This document shows positions 1-8,236 of a stretch of 17,417 nucleotides of DNA, in pieces. The stretch's first letter is position 1; each line of letters opens with the position of its first letter. The stretch comes from an uncultured Bacilli bacterium (lineage in GTDB: Bacteria; Bacillota_I; Bacilli_A; RF39; UBA660). The position numbers and the translations under genes were made by a program. Under the pieces are notes generated by a model. The model did no database searches. It saw only the letters and a list, made by a program, of their open reading frames with translations, and was not told where the DNA came from. The stretch is from assembly GCA_934101275.1 (NCBI GenBank), contig CAKOQM010000029.1, positions 1 through 17,417 on the forward strand, written 5' to 3'.

Positions 1-160
1 ACCAAAATTATCCTTCTACTTATATATTCAAAAAAAATCTTTGATTTCCTTTTTTTTCTTTGAAAAAAGTTCAAAAAGCTTGAATTTCATGTAAAGTTTA
101 CACTTTTCCTTTCCATTTTGGCTTAAAAAGTAGATTTTTGGATAGACGTTAATATTTTTT
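1..160. other. A+T-rich upstream DNA with a 13-bp palindrome
   Basis: No open reading frame is supported here. Bases 28-80 are long T and A runs that could be the tail of a terminator for a gene off the left edge. At 90-102 there is an odd-centred palindrome, TGTAAA-G-TTTACA, about 85 bp upstream of the likely jetA promoter. It could be an operator, but there is no second copy to support that. Confidence 0.3.
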
Positions 161-184
161 TTGATTATAAAAAGTTATACTTTT

Positions 185-203
185 TGGTAAAATTTGGTAG
201 AAT
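185..203 (+). promoter_or_regulatory. Candidate jet operon promoter, two tandem extended -10 boxes
   Basis: Two extended -10 sequences follow one another: TGG-TAAAAT (185-193) and TGG-TAGAAT (195-203). No good -35 lies at 17 bp from either; TTGATT at 161-166 is 21 bp from the first. This is the only promoter-like sequence before the four overlapping jet genes. A ribosome binding site GAGGAG (215-220) precedes the ATG at 226 by 5 nt. Confidence 0.4.
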
Positions 204-225
204 AGGAATAAATTGAGGAGTAATT

Positions 226-1047
226 ATGGATTTTAATGAAAAATTAGTAAAACAAATAAGTGAGACGGCTTATTTAAGCGTTGAAAATTCTAATCGATAT
301 CGTCCCATCATGCGTTATTTTTATACAAAACATAATCAAGGTGAAAACTATTTATACAAAGAAGAAGTGTATAATGCTTTAAAAGATTATATAAAAGAAT
401 ACACTATGGAAGATTGTATGCGTGATTTAGATTTTTTAGTGGATCATCTTTCTTTAATGACTGTTCAAGACACTGAAAATGCCAATACTTTAGAAAAATT
501 TAAATACAATAATTTTCGTTATGAAATGAGCAGGTATGCTATTGAAATAGAAAGAATGACTATTCAACTAGAAGAACTAGAAGTAAAAATTTCATCTTTG
601 GAACCAAAACTTTTTGAAAGAATTGAATGTAACTTAAAAAAATTGTTGTCCGTTGAGGATTATTCGATTGATGATATATACGAATTATGGCAGGACTTAA
701 TTACAGATTTTGATAATCTAAATCAAAATTATCAAGATTTTATTAAACAATTTCAAAATCCTAAAAATGAAGAACTTTTACAAAAAAAGCAATTTATGGA
801 ATTCAAAATAAAATTTACAAATTATATTAATAATTTTATTAAAGGTTATTTAACTTGGAATGTTTTGATTCAAAATGATATAAAGAATATTACCGAAAAG
901 CAAGTAGATTTTTTGATGAATTCTTTAATTGAACATCAAAAAAATGTTCCTAATTTGAAAGAAAATTTTGATTTTGAGAAATTAAGAAGATTAAACTTAG
1001 GAAAATTTAATGGTTTAAAAAATGGTTTTATAATCCTGGAGGTTTAA
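226..1047 (+). CDS. jetA: JetA of type III Wadjet, N-terminal part (DUF2397/TIGR02677 type), ends at a frameshift
   Basis: JetA is the kleisin-like (MukF-like) subunit of the Wadjet SMC complex, which recognises and cleaves closed circular plasmids. This frame encodes 273 residues starting at ATG 226 behind GAGGAG. The protein is charged and helical, with a coiled-coil-like stretch around residues 103-125. The last eight or so codons (1021-1047) look like out-of-frame sequence. The familiar tail of the family, a WF followed by an S-x-GER-like segment, continues in the -1 frame from position 1020. The two parts together give about 493 residues, the usual length for this family. Assignment rests on the gene order with JetB, JetC and JetD and on similarity remembered from the family. 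Whether a full-length protein is made depends on recoding at 1014-1022. Confidence 0.85.
   Translation: MDFNEKLVKQISETAYLSVENSNRYRPIMRYFYTKHNQGENYLYKEEVYNALKDYIKEYTMEDCMRDLDFLVDHLSLMTVQDTENANTLEKFKYNNFRYEMSRYAIEIERMTIQLEELEVKISSLEPKLFERIECNLKKLLSVEDYSIDDIYELWQDLITDFDNLNQNYQDFIKQFQNPKNEELLQKKQFMEFKIKFTNYINNFIKGYLTWNVLIQNDIKNITEKQVDFLMNSLIEHQKNVPNLKENFDFEKLRRLNLGKFNGLKNGFIILEV
1014..1022 (+). other. Slippery heptamer / A6 run at the jetA frame change
   Basis: In the upstream frame the codons are GGT TTA AAA AAT, so the heptamer T TTA AAA (1014-1020) has the X XXY YYZ form used in programmed -1 frameshifting. After a -1 slip the reading is AAA AAA TGG TTT TAT, giving K-K-W-F-Y and continuing without a stop to 1706. 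An AGGA sequence (999-1002) lies 11 nt upstream, about where a stimulatory Shine-Dalgarno element sits in dnaX. I see no convincing downstream stem-loop. Adding one A (A6 to A7) gives exactly the same protein, so transcriptional slippage, a phase-variable tract, a real deletion and a sequencing error all remain possible. Confidence 0.7.
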
Positions 1048-1706
1048 GTGAAGGCGAACGTCTTTTAAATGTTTCTAATCATATTATAAGTAAAATAACA
1101 AAGTATGCGTCTAGCTTAATAGAACTACATGGTAATATGTTGCAACGAAAAGAAGAGTACCGCTATTTATGCAAGTTGTTTGATAAATGTGCCACGCTTA
1201 AAGAGGCAAACTTATTATCAAGTAGTGTTTTAGGCGTCATGACTGTTCGACATTATAAAGGGGTTAGTAACCTGTTAAGCGATGGTATTGTTTCCAGTTA
1301 TGATGTAGAGCCAAAGTATATAACTGTTTTAAAAATGAGACAAAAAGAGAAAAAAGAACGTCTTCGTTTTGCTATACAAGATAGGACTTTAGAAAAGGAA
1401 GAAATGCTTAGAAAATATCAAAAAGAGGAAGAGGAAAGAAAAGCAAAATTAACAGATTTTATTCAACAAGGAACTATTATCTTGAAAAATGAAAGGAATG
1501 TTAGTGTGGAAGAAAGAAAATATATTTTTAAGCTTATAGAAAAAATTCCACGTCTTGAAAAAAATAAAGAATTGAAGGCTGTTGATCCTGTTTTTGGTAG
1601 AGAGTATACTCTGGTTTTAAAAGATGGTGTTTGTAAACTTATATCAGAAGATGGAACTTTTTACATGAACGCTTTAGAAATTACTTTTGGAGGGCCACAT
1701 GAATGA
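1020..1706 (+). CDS. jetA: JetA of type III Wadjet, C-terminal part in the -1 frame
   Basis: This is the continuation of jetA, open from 1020 (KKWFYNPGGLSEGER) to TGA at 1704-1706. An internal ATG lies at 1137, but no Shine-Dalgarno sequence stands before it, so independent translation from there is unlikely to be efficient. The segment around residues 75-105 of the 1137 reading is rich in K, E and R and looks like a coiled coil. It is followed by a compact beta-rich end. The stop overlaps the jetB start by 8 nt, which suggests translational coupling. That coupling would itself depend on ribosomes shifting into this frame. The family match rests on context and overall length with the N-terminal part. 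Confidence 0.8.
   Translation, partial: KWFYNPGGLSEGERLLNVSNHIISKITKYASSLIELHGNMLQRKEEYRYLCKLFDKCATLKEANLLSSSVLGVMTVRHYKGVSNLLSDGIVSSYDVEPKYITVLKMRQKEKKERLRFAIQDRTLEKEEMLRKYQKEEEERKAKLTDFIQQGTIILKNERNVSVEERKYIFKLIEKIPRLEKNKELKAVDPVFGREYTLVLKDGVCKLISEDGTFYMNALEITFGGPHE
1689..1694 (+). promoter_or_regulatory. Ribosome binding site that sets the jetB start
   Basis: GGAGGG lies 4 nt before ATG 1699. A TTG at 1687 in the same frame overlaps this sequence and so cannot be its start. ATG 1711 is an alternative with longer spacing. Confidence 0.6.
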
Positions 1707-2880
1707 GACAATGGAAAAAGCTATGTCTTTGCTTTTAAATAATTTTTGGATAACAAAGGATAAAAGACGTGATGATTATTACTTTTTAAAACAAAATTTA
1801 AACAGTATTAAAAGTTTTGTAAGTAAAAACCTAGGTAATAGAGTTATTGCCCATGATCGTTTTATTAAACTTGAAAAATTACCAGCAACGCCGAAAGCTA
1901 TTTTTGGAATATCTTCTTTCGAATCCTCTTTTGATTATGTTTTACTTTTTATTTCAATGCTTTATTTGGAGGATAAACCAAGAGGGGATAAATTTATTTT
2001 ATCGGATTTTTTAGAAACGGTTAAAAATACAGCTATCACTTTAGAACTAAATCAAATACCTAATTGGGATATGCGACCACATCGTAAAAGTATGCTTCGT
2101 GTTTTAAAATTCTTAGAGGATACGGAAGTACTTTGGCTTTTAGATAGAAGGCAAAATAAGTTTGAGGATGATTTAGGAGAAGCTTTAGATGAAACATCTG
2201 GGTTAGCCAATTACCTTGTACCATCATTTGATTATGGTATTGAAAAAGCTAAGACGGCAGAAGACTTTTTGGCTTTAGAAGTTAACTTGGATGAAGAGGT
2301 GAAAGATATTAGAAGATACAAAGTTTACCGTAATCTTATTTATACACCGGCTGTAATGAAAAGTGATTTAAAAATTGGTGAAGAAGAATATTTGAAGAAA
2401 ATGCATAAAACGATTGAAGAAGAATTAAGAAATAACTTAAATTTTGATACAGAGATTACTAAAAATATGGCGATTTGTTATGCAGAAGAAAGTAGTCTTA
2501 TTAAAGAATATTTTCCAAATAGTAAGAAGATAAGCGATATTATTTTAATAATAAATGAAGAGGTCGTAAATGAATTAAACATAAAACACTATGAAAGAAA
2601 TTCAGAAGAATGTTATCATTTGGAAAAAAGTTTCTTTTATTCGTTACTTGAAGATTTAAGAAGTTCTAAAAAAGAATACTTTAGCAAAGAGCTTTTAAAT
2701 TTAAGTACGTCAAAATATTTAGAACTCGTTATAAATTATTTAACACAATATTGTTTTATTAAAGAAGAGGAAGAAAGTTTTGTTTTTTTTCCATCTATTT
2801 ATCGTTTTATTGGTAAAACCAGTAAAGAAAATGAAAGTGTTCAATTAGAAATCGAGGATAGTTATGATGAAAGTAAGTAG
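1699..2880 (+). CDS. jetB: JetB of type III Wadjet (DUF2398/TIGR02678 type)
   Basis: JetB is the MukE-like (KITE) subunit. In Wadjet it binds JetA and the JetC head and helps the complex load onto DNA. From ATG 1699 the product is 393 residues, close to what I expect for the TIGR02678 family. It is mostly helical and has winged-helix-like blocks. The N-terminal third contains the family-like stretch with RVIAHDRFIKLEKLP and GISSFES. A central WDMRPHRKSMLRVLKFLE segment is followed by a C-terminal region ending in an aromatic strand (ESFVFFPSIYRFIG). It overlaps jetA by 8 nt and jetC by 17 nt, so the operon is tightly coupled. I saw no frame disruption. Confidence 0.87.
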   Translation: MNETMEKAMSLLLNNFWITKDKRRDDYYFLKQNLNSIKSFVSKNLGNRVIAHDRFIKLEKLPATPKAIFGISSFESSFDYVLLFISMLYLEDKPRGDKFILSDFLETVKNTAITLELNQIPNWDMRPHRKSMLRVLKFLEDTEVLWLLDRRQNKFEDDLGEALDETSGLANYLVPSFDYGIEKAKTAEDFLALEVNLDEEVKDIRRYKVYRNLIYTPAVMKSDLKIGEEEYLKKMHKTIEEELRNNLNFDTEITKNMAICYAEESSLIKEYFPNSKKISDIILIINEEVVNELNIKHYERNSEECYHLEKSFFYSLLEDLRSSKKEYFSKELLNLSTSKYLELVINYLTQYCFIKEEEESFVFFPSIYRFIGKTSKENESVQLEIEDSYDESK

Positions 2881-5800
2881 AATAGGACTCATTAATTTTT
2901 GGCTTTATGATGATGAGGAATTCGATTTTTATGATGGTAAGCTTTTACTTCGTGGATCGAATGGTTCGGGAAAATCTGTCACTATGCAATCTTTTATTCC
3001 TGTTATTTTAGACGGTGACAAAAGGCCAATTCGATTGGACCCATTTGGTACTTCGGATAAACATATGGAAGATTACTTGTTAGGCGGTCAAGATAGTCAA
3101 AAAAAAGAAGAAGCAACAGGTTATCTTTATATGGAAGTTTATGATGATGAAAAAGATAAGTATATAACAGTTGGTATGGGACTTCATGCCAGAATAGGGC
3201 GACCGGTTGATTTTTGGGGTTTCCTTTTACAAGATGGTCGAAGGATAGGCAAAGATTTTCTCCTTTATCATAGTAAAACAGAGAAAGTTCCATTTTCAAA
3301 AAAGGAATTACAAGCCGCTTTAGGAACGGAAAATATTTTGATTGATAATGCCAGAGAATATAAAAAGATGGTTAACAATGTTTTATTTGGTTTTCGAAGT
3401 TTAGAATCTTATGATGAGTTTATTAATGTTTTATTACAACTTAGAAGTCCTAAATTATCAAAAGAATATAAACCAACAAAACTTATGAACATTTTAACAA
3501 GTGTTTTAAATCCTTTAAATGAAGAAGATTTAAGACCTCTTTCGGAAGCTATTGAAGATATGGATAATACCAAGGAAAAAATAGAGCGTTTCACAAGTGA
3601 TGCTAAACAGGTATCTAATCTTTTAAAAACATTAAATAATTATAATGAAACATTACTTTATAAAAAGGCTGTAAATTATCATGAGCAAGAAGAAGCCTTA
3701 AAAGATTCTTCAAAAAATTTAAATAATTTAATCGAAAACATTTCTAAATCAGAAAGTGATATCAATAGAATTGAAGAAGAATTAAAAAATTTAGATATTG
3801 AATATGCGAGATTAATGGCGCAAAAAGAAAATTTAGATAGTAAAGATTTAGAAACTAAAGTAAATCGTTTAGATTTTCTTAAAACGTCTCTAGAAGAAAT
3901 CGATCATAAAAAGACGAAAAAAGAATTAGAACTTGAAAATAAAAAATCTAAAGAAAAAATGTTAGAACAAGAAATAAAAGAAAGAGATAATAAAGCTTAC
4001 CTCATTAGTAAAGAAGGATATGCTTTACTAAAAGATGTCCAAGTTCTTAGTGAAAGTGTTAAATTTGATGAAACTTATCAAGCGTTAAAAGATTTAAATA
4101 AAGATTTTCATACGTCTATCTCTTTTGAAAATATTGAAGTGAGATTAAAACATTATCAAGAAAAATTAAAAGGTATTTATGATCAACTTTTAGAAAAAGA
4201 AACCATAGAAAGTGATATTAATAAATTAAGTGAAGAAATATCTTCAATAGAAAAAGAAGTGTCTTTGATAAATGAGAAAATAAATGAAGTAGAAGAGCAA
4301 TTAACAACGGCTTTAAGAGATGTTAAAGATCAAATTTTATACTTACAAAAACATAATCAATTGATTAAAATTGATGAGGATACAAAAAATGAAATGTTTA
4401 AATATCTTCAAAAATATGATGAAAAAGATTATTTAAAAGCTAAAGAAATATATCTTGCTTTATCAGAAAAGTATCAAACGAATAAGTTAGAAGAAATCTA
4501 TTCTTTAAAAAACAAATTAGATAGAGAAATTTCATTAAAAGAGGAATTAGAAAGAGAATGGAATGATTTACGAAAATCAGATGAAGAAGAACTTGAAATG
4601 GCTCTTGAAAGTCCAAAAACAATACAGTATTTAAAAGATGAAAATATTTGTTATACACATTTATATAAAGTTATTGATTTTAAAGAAAATATTGATGATA
4701 AAACCAAAAATGCTTTAGAGTATATCATGATGCAAAGTGGTTTATTATATGCTTTTGTTGTAAGTAAAAAAGGCCTTCCCAAAGTAGTTAATCAAGCAGG
4801 TTTGTTTCTCAGATCAACTTTTAAAAAGCCTAAAAATTTAAGTCAATATTTTATGCCAGTTTCAAATGACACGTTGGAAGAACAAGAAATATTAGATATT
4901 TTAGAGTCTATTAGTATTGATGAAAAAGATGATATTTATTTAAATGAAAAGAAAATGGGATTTGATGTTTTCTTTGGTTATTCAACACAAGAATGGACTT
5001 CAAAGTATATTGGTCTTTTAACACGTCAAGAAAGACGCCTGGCGCGTATAAAAGAAAAAGAAGACGAGATAAAAAATAAGGAATCTATTATTCGACAACT
5101 TAATCAAAAAATAGAATTAAAAAAAGAAGAACAAAATTTAATTTTAGAAGAAAAAGATAATTTTCCTTCATCGAACACTTTAAATTATCAAACTAAAGAA
5201 TTAGCAAAATATAATTACTCTTTAGAAATGTTAATTACTAACAGAAACCAAAAAGAAGAACAAATGAAGCCTTTTAAAATAAAATTAGAGAATATTCTGG
5301 AGGCATTGATTCATGCCAAAAAGGATGTTTTGCTTCCATTAACGAAAGATGCTTTTAAAAATGCTTTAGAAGATGTAAGTGAACTTCTTGTTTGTCTTAC
5401 TAAATTGAAAAGTCTTATCAAAGATTATGAAAATCAAGAAGAAATGAAGTTATCTCATAAAATGAGTTTAGAAGATTTAGCTGCTTCTATGGATGATCTT
5501 CAAATTGAAATTGGTGATTATCAAACAAACAAACAGAAATTTTCTAAAGAACTTACTGATTTAGAAAATTTGCTACATACAGATGAATATCATAATTTAG
5601 CTGCTTTATTAGAAGAAATAACAAATGGTTTAAAACGTATTCCTAAAGAAAAGGAATCTTTACAAAAATCTTTAGGAGCTTTATTAGTGACATTAGAAAA
5701 TCTTCATAAAGAAAAGAGTGAAACGGAACTTAAAAATGAAGAGATGAAAGATCTATTAACTTTAAAAGAAGAATTTTTAAAAGAAGAATATGATCTTCAT

Positions 5801-6919
5801 TATGTTATGAATAAGGATTTTGAAAATACTTCCTTGATGGCTAAAGAAATTATGAAAACCTTAAGTTCAAGGAAGGATACGGAAATAACAAATGTGACAA
5901 ATAATTATTACCAAGCTTATAACGAGTATCGTTTAAGTTTAAATAATTATCACTTAACAAGTGTAACCTTATTTGAAAAAGATATTATGGATGATTATAA
6001 GAACTTGAGAAAAGAAAATGAACGTTTTGATATTGAAGCTGTTTATCAAGGTAAAAAATTAAAGTTGAATAGCCTTATTGATGTTTTAAAAATTGCAATT
6101 GAAGAAAACAATACGTTGTTAAGTGCACAAGATCAAAATTTATTTGAAGAAATTCTTTTAAAAACGATTGGTTTGAAGATTAAGATGCGTATAATTGAAA
6201 GTAAAGAATGGGTGAAAAATATCAATCAAATTATGCATGAAATGCAAAAAGATAGTGCATTGTCCTTTAATCTTGAATGGCGTAGCAAAGATGCAAGCGA
6301 TATGAATGAGGTTGATACTAGAGAATTGGTAAGACTATTTAATATGGATAACGAACAACGTGGAGACGAAAATCAAAAGTTAATTAAACATTTTAGAAAT
6401 CGTCTTGCCAAGGAATTAGATGATTCAAATGGAACAGAAAGTTATGCCGATGTTATTTTTAGAGTTTTAGATTACCGATCTTGGTTCGAATTTAAAATGA
6501 CATATCAAAGAGTTGGTGAAAACAAAAAAGATTTAACAGATAAGGTATTCTCTGTCTTCAGTGGTGGTGAAAAAGCTAAGACTATGTATATTCCTTTATT
6601 TGCGGCCGTTTCTTCTAAACTTAGCAGTGCTAATAAAAATGCTCTTCGTCTAGTAGCATTAGATGAAGCCTTCGCGGGTGTTGATGATATAAATATTAAA
6701 GAAATGTTTGGTATTTTAGATCATTTAAATTTAGATTATATATTAACGAGTCAAGCGCTGTGGGGAGATTATGCGACTATTAAGGATTTGGCTATTGCAG
6801 AACTTATAAGACCTAATAATGCACCATTTGTCACTGTTCAACGTTATCGTTGGAATGGTAAAAGTAAAGAAATTATTGAAAAAAAGGAAATTTTAAATGA
6901 CTCTATCAAACTATTTTAA
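2864..6919 (+). CDS. jetC: JetC of type III Wadjet, SMC-like ATPase (TIGR02680 type)
   Basis: JetC is the MukB-like SMC motor, which extrudes DNA loops and brings a small circular DNA to the JetD nuclease. The 1351-residue length fits TIGR02680. Residues 31-38 are the Walker A motif GSNGSGKS, followed by TMQSF and a conserved RLDPFGT segment. Residues about 245-580 and 740-1080 are long coiled coils rich in E, K and L, separated by a hinge-like region at about 590-700. The ABC signature FSGGEKA is at 1232-1238 and the Walker B LDEAF at about 1266-1270, followed by a D-loop-like GVDD. GAGGA (2854-2858) stands before ATG 2864 and ATG 2867; either could be the start. All ATPase motifs are intact, so the gene itself looks functional. 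Confidence 0.93.
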   Translation: MMKVSRIGLINFWLYDDEEFDFYDGKLLLRGSNGSGKSVTMQSFIPVILDGDKRPIRLDPFGTSDKHMEDYLLGGQDSQKKEEATGYLYMEVYDDEKDKYITVGMGLHARIGRPVDFWGFLLQDGRRIGKDFLLYHSKTEKVPFSKKELQAALGTENILIDNAREYKKMVNNVLFGFRSLESYDEFINVLLQLRSPKLSKEYKPTKLMNILTSVLNPLNEEDLRPLSEAIEDMDNTKEKIERFTSDAKQVSNLLKTLNNYNETLLYKKAVNYHEQEEALKDSSKNLNNLIENISKSESDINRIEEELKNLDIEYARLMAQKENLDSKDLETKVNRLDFLKTSLEEIDHKKTKKELELENKKSKEKMLEQEIKERDNKAYLISKEGYALLKDVQVLSESVKFDETYQALKDLNKDFHTSISFENIEVRLKHYQEKLKGIYDQLLEKETIESDINKLSEEISSIEKEVSLINEKINEVEEQLTTALRDVKDQILYLQKHNQLIKIDEDTKNEMFKYLQKYDEKDYLKAKEIYLALSEKYQTNKLEEIYSLKNKLDREISLKEELEREWNDLRKSDEEELEMALESPKTIQYLKDENICYTHLYKVIDFKENIDDKTKNALEYIMMQSGLLYAFVVSKKGLPKVVNQAGLFLRSTFKKPKNLSQYFMPVSNDTLEEQEILDILESISIDEKDDIYLNEKKMGFDVFFGYSTQEWTSKYIGLLTRQERRLARIKEKEDEIKNKESIIRQLNQKIELKKEEQNLILEEKDNFPSSNTLNYQTKELAKYNYSLEMLITNRNQKEEQMKPFKIKLENILEALIHAKKDVLLPLTKDAFKNALEDVSELLVCLTKLKSLIKDYENQEEMKLSHKMSLEDLAASMDDLQIEIGDYQTNKQKFSKELTDLENLLHTDEYHNLAALLEEITNGLKRIPKEKESLQKSLGALLVTLENLHKEKSETELKNEEMKDLLTLKEEFLKEEYDLHYVMNKDFENTSLMAKEIMKTLSSRKDTEITNVTNNYYQAYNEYRLSLNNYHLTSVTLFEKDIMDDYKNLRKENERFDIEAVYQGKKLKLNSLIDVLKIAIEENNTLLSAQDQNLFEEILLKTIGLKIKMRIIESKEWVKNINQIMHEMQKDSALSFNLEWRSKDASDMNEVDTRELVRLFNMDNEQRGDENQKLIKHFRNRLAKELDDSNGTESYADVIFRVLDYRSWFEFKMTYQRVGENKKDLTDKVFSVFSGGEKAKTMYIPLFAAVSSKLSSANKNALRLVALDEAFAGVDDINIKEMFGILDHLNLDYILTSQALWGDYATIKDLAIAELIRPNNAPFVTVQRYRWNGKSKEIIEKKEILNDSIKLF

Positions 6920-8147
6920 GAAAAAAGAGGGATTTGATCGCCTTTTTCTTCTTTTAAAAGAAAAATATTTAAAAACAGGTGCTTTTAAAGGACGCGTTAC
7001 ACTAAATAATTTAACTTCTAAGGAAGCCAAAGAAATTTCTGAATTTTTTAGAAAAATTTGTTATGAAGGTGACAGCATAACGATTGGCTATAAGGATATT
7101 GAAAGAATATTAAAGGGCACAACATTTGAAAATTTTAGTTGGGAAGAATTATTACAAGATTATTTTAATACGATACTTGTTGATAAAAAAACAATAAATG
7201 AAAAAGAAAAAGCCAAAGAAAAAGAAAATTATAAATCTTTGATGGCTATATTAGATGACGAAGAAACAGCTTTTTTTAAAACCATTTTAAGTAATAAAGT
7301 TTTATATACTTTAATTCATCAGAAATATCGCAAAGAACCCAATCTATTTCAACAAGAAATGTATTATTTTCGTCATTTTACCATTCATATTTATGAATTT
7401 TCTCCTATATCTTTAGTTATGCTGTCGTCTAAAACAGGCAATCCTCATTTTTTAGATCATGGTTCTAAAAATCAAAAGCTTTTTTTGAAATTGTTAAGTT
7501 ATAAATACAATTTAAAAGAACCAACATCTTTAGAAGAAAAAATCTCTTTTTTAAGAAACTTTTCCATTGATGTCGATCAAGTGAGTAATGATACCCTTAC
7601 TTATGGCTTAATAAGTGATGTTTCTTATATTAATTCTTTTAATGATGCTAAGCAAATTTTAAAATTAACTTTAAGTAATTTAACAGATGTGAAAAAATTA
7701 GATACTAAAGGTAAAGTGGTTTTTGTTTTTGAAAATCCGGCTATGATGGAGTATTTAAAAGAAATAGATATTCCTATTGTTATTACATCTGGTATGCCTA
7801 ACTATTGTCTTTATTTAATATTAGAATTACTGTCAAAAAGTGAAAATAAAATTTATTACAATGGTGATTTTGATCCAGAAGGTTTGATCATCGCCAGCAA
7901 ATTAAAACAACGTTTTCCCAATCTTTTCTTTTTAGGATATGAGGAAAAATACTATAAAGAAACTATGTCAAATAAAGTGTTAAATGAGTCACGACTTACA
8001 AAACTAAATAAGGTAAATGATCAAGAACTGGCAAAAATAAAAAGATGTTTGATGGAAGAAAAGAAATGTGCTTATCAAGAAAAAAATATTCATAATATAA
8101 AGAAAGAAATACAATTTGTTTTAGAAAATAAATACAATAGTAATTGA
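6897..8147 (+). CDS. jetD: JetD of type III Wadjet, toprim nuclease (DUF2399/TIGR02679 type)
   Basis: JetD is the topoisomerase-VI-like nuclease subunit that cuts the trapped plasmid. The 416-residue product has a C-terminal toprim domain. The acidic residue is E279 in VFENPAMMEYL, and the DxD pair is D324 and D326 in NGDFDPEG, with the metal-binding spacing expected for toprim nucleases. The N-terminal part is helical and charged and probably docks onto the SMC complex. AAGGAAA (6884-6890) precedes ATG 6897, and the gene overlaps jetC by 23 nt. It ends in TGA with no clear terminator before the next promoter at 8161. All catalytic residues that I can identify are present. Confidence 0.9.
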   Translation: MTLSNYFKKKEGFDRLFLLLKEKYLKTGAFKGRVTLNNLTSKEAKEISEFFRKICYEGDSITIGYKDIERILKGTTFENFSWEELLQDYFNTILVDKKTINEKEKAKEKENYKSLMAILDDEETAFFKTILSNKVLYTLIHQKYRKEPNLFQQEMYYFRHFTIHIYEFSPISLVMLSSKTGNPHFLDHGSKNQKLFLKLLSYKYNLKEPTSLEEKISFLRNFSIDVDQVSNDTLTYGLISDVSYINSFNDAKQILKLTLSNLTDVKKLDTKGKVVFVFENPAMMEYLKEIDIPIVITSGMPNYCLYLILELLSKSENKIYYNGDFDPEGLIIASKLKQRFPNLFFLGYEEKYYKETMSNKVLNESRLTKLNKVNDQELAKIKRCLMEEKKCAYQEKNIHNIKKEIQFVLENKYNSN

Positions 8148-8160
8148 AAAGACTTATTCC

Positions 8161-8189
8161 TTGTAACTTAGTATGTGAAATGCTAAAAT
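8161..8189 (+). promoter_or_regulatory. Promoter of the HEINH three-gene operon
   Basis: TTGTAA (8161-8166) and TAAAAT (8184-8189) are separated by exactly 17 bp. The -10 is extended by TGC immediately before it. This is a strong predicted sigma-A promoter and separates the following operon from the jet operon. Confidence 0.65.
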
Positions 8190-8236
8190 AAAAGTGAATT
8201 TTATATAGATTTGTTAATTTGAAAGAGGTGCGTTGA

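Noticed and set aside
1687..1698. TTG start for jetB at 1687
   Set aside because: The codon overlaps the GGAGGG ribosome binding site itself, so ATG 1699 fits better.
1137..1706. Separate gene starting at ATG 1137
   Set aside because: The frame is open back to the jetA slip site with family-like residues (KKWFYNPGG), and no ribosome binding site precedes 1137, so it is the rest of jetA.
3003..4658. Minus-strand open frames opposite jetC (3003-3299, 3409-3594, 4440-4658)
   Set aside because: They are shadows of a strongly supported SMC gene, lack ribosome binding sites and have low-complexity products.
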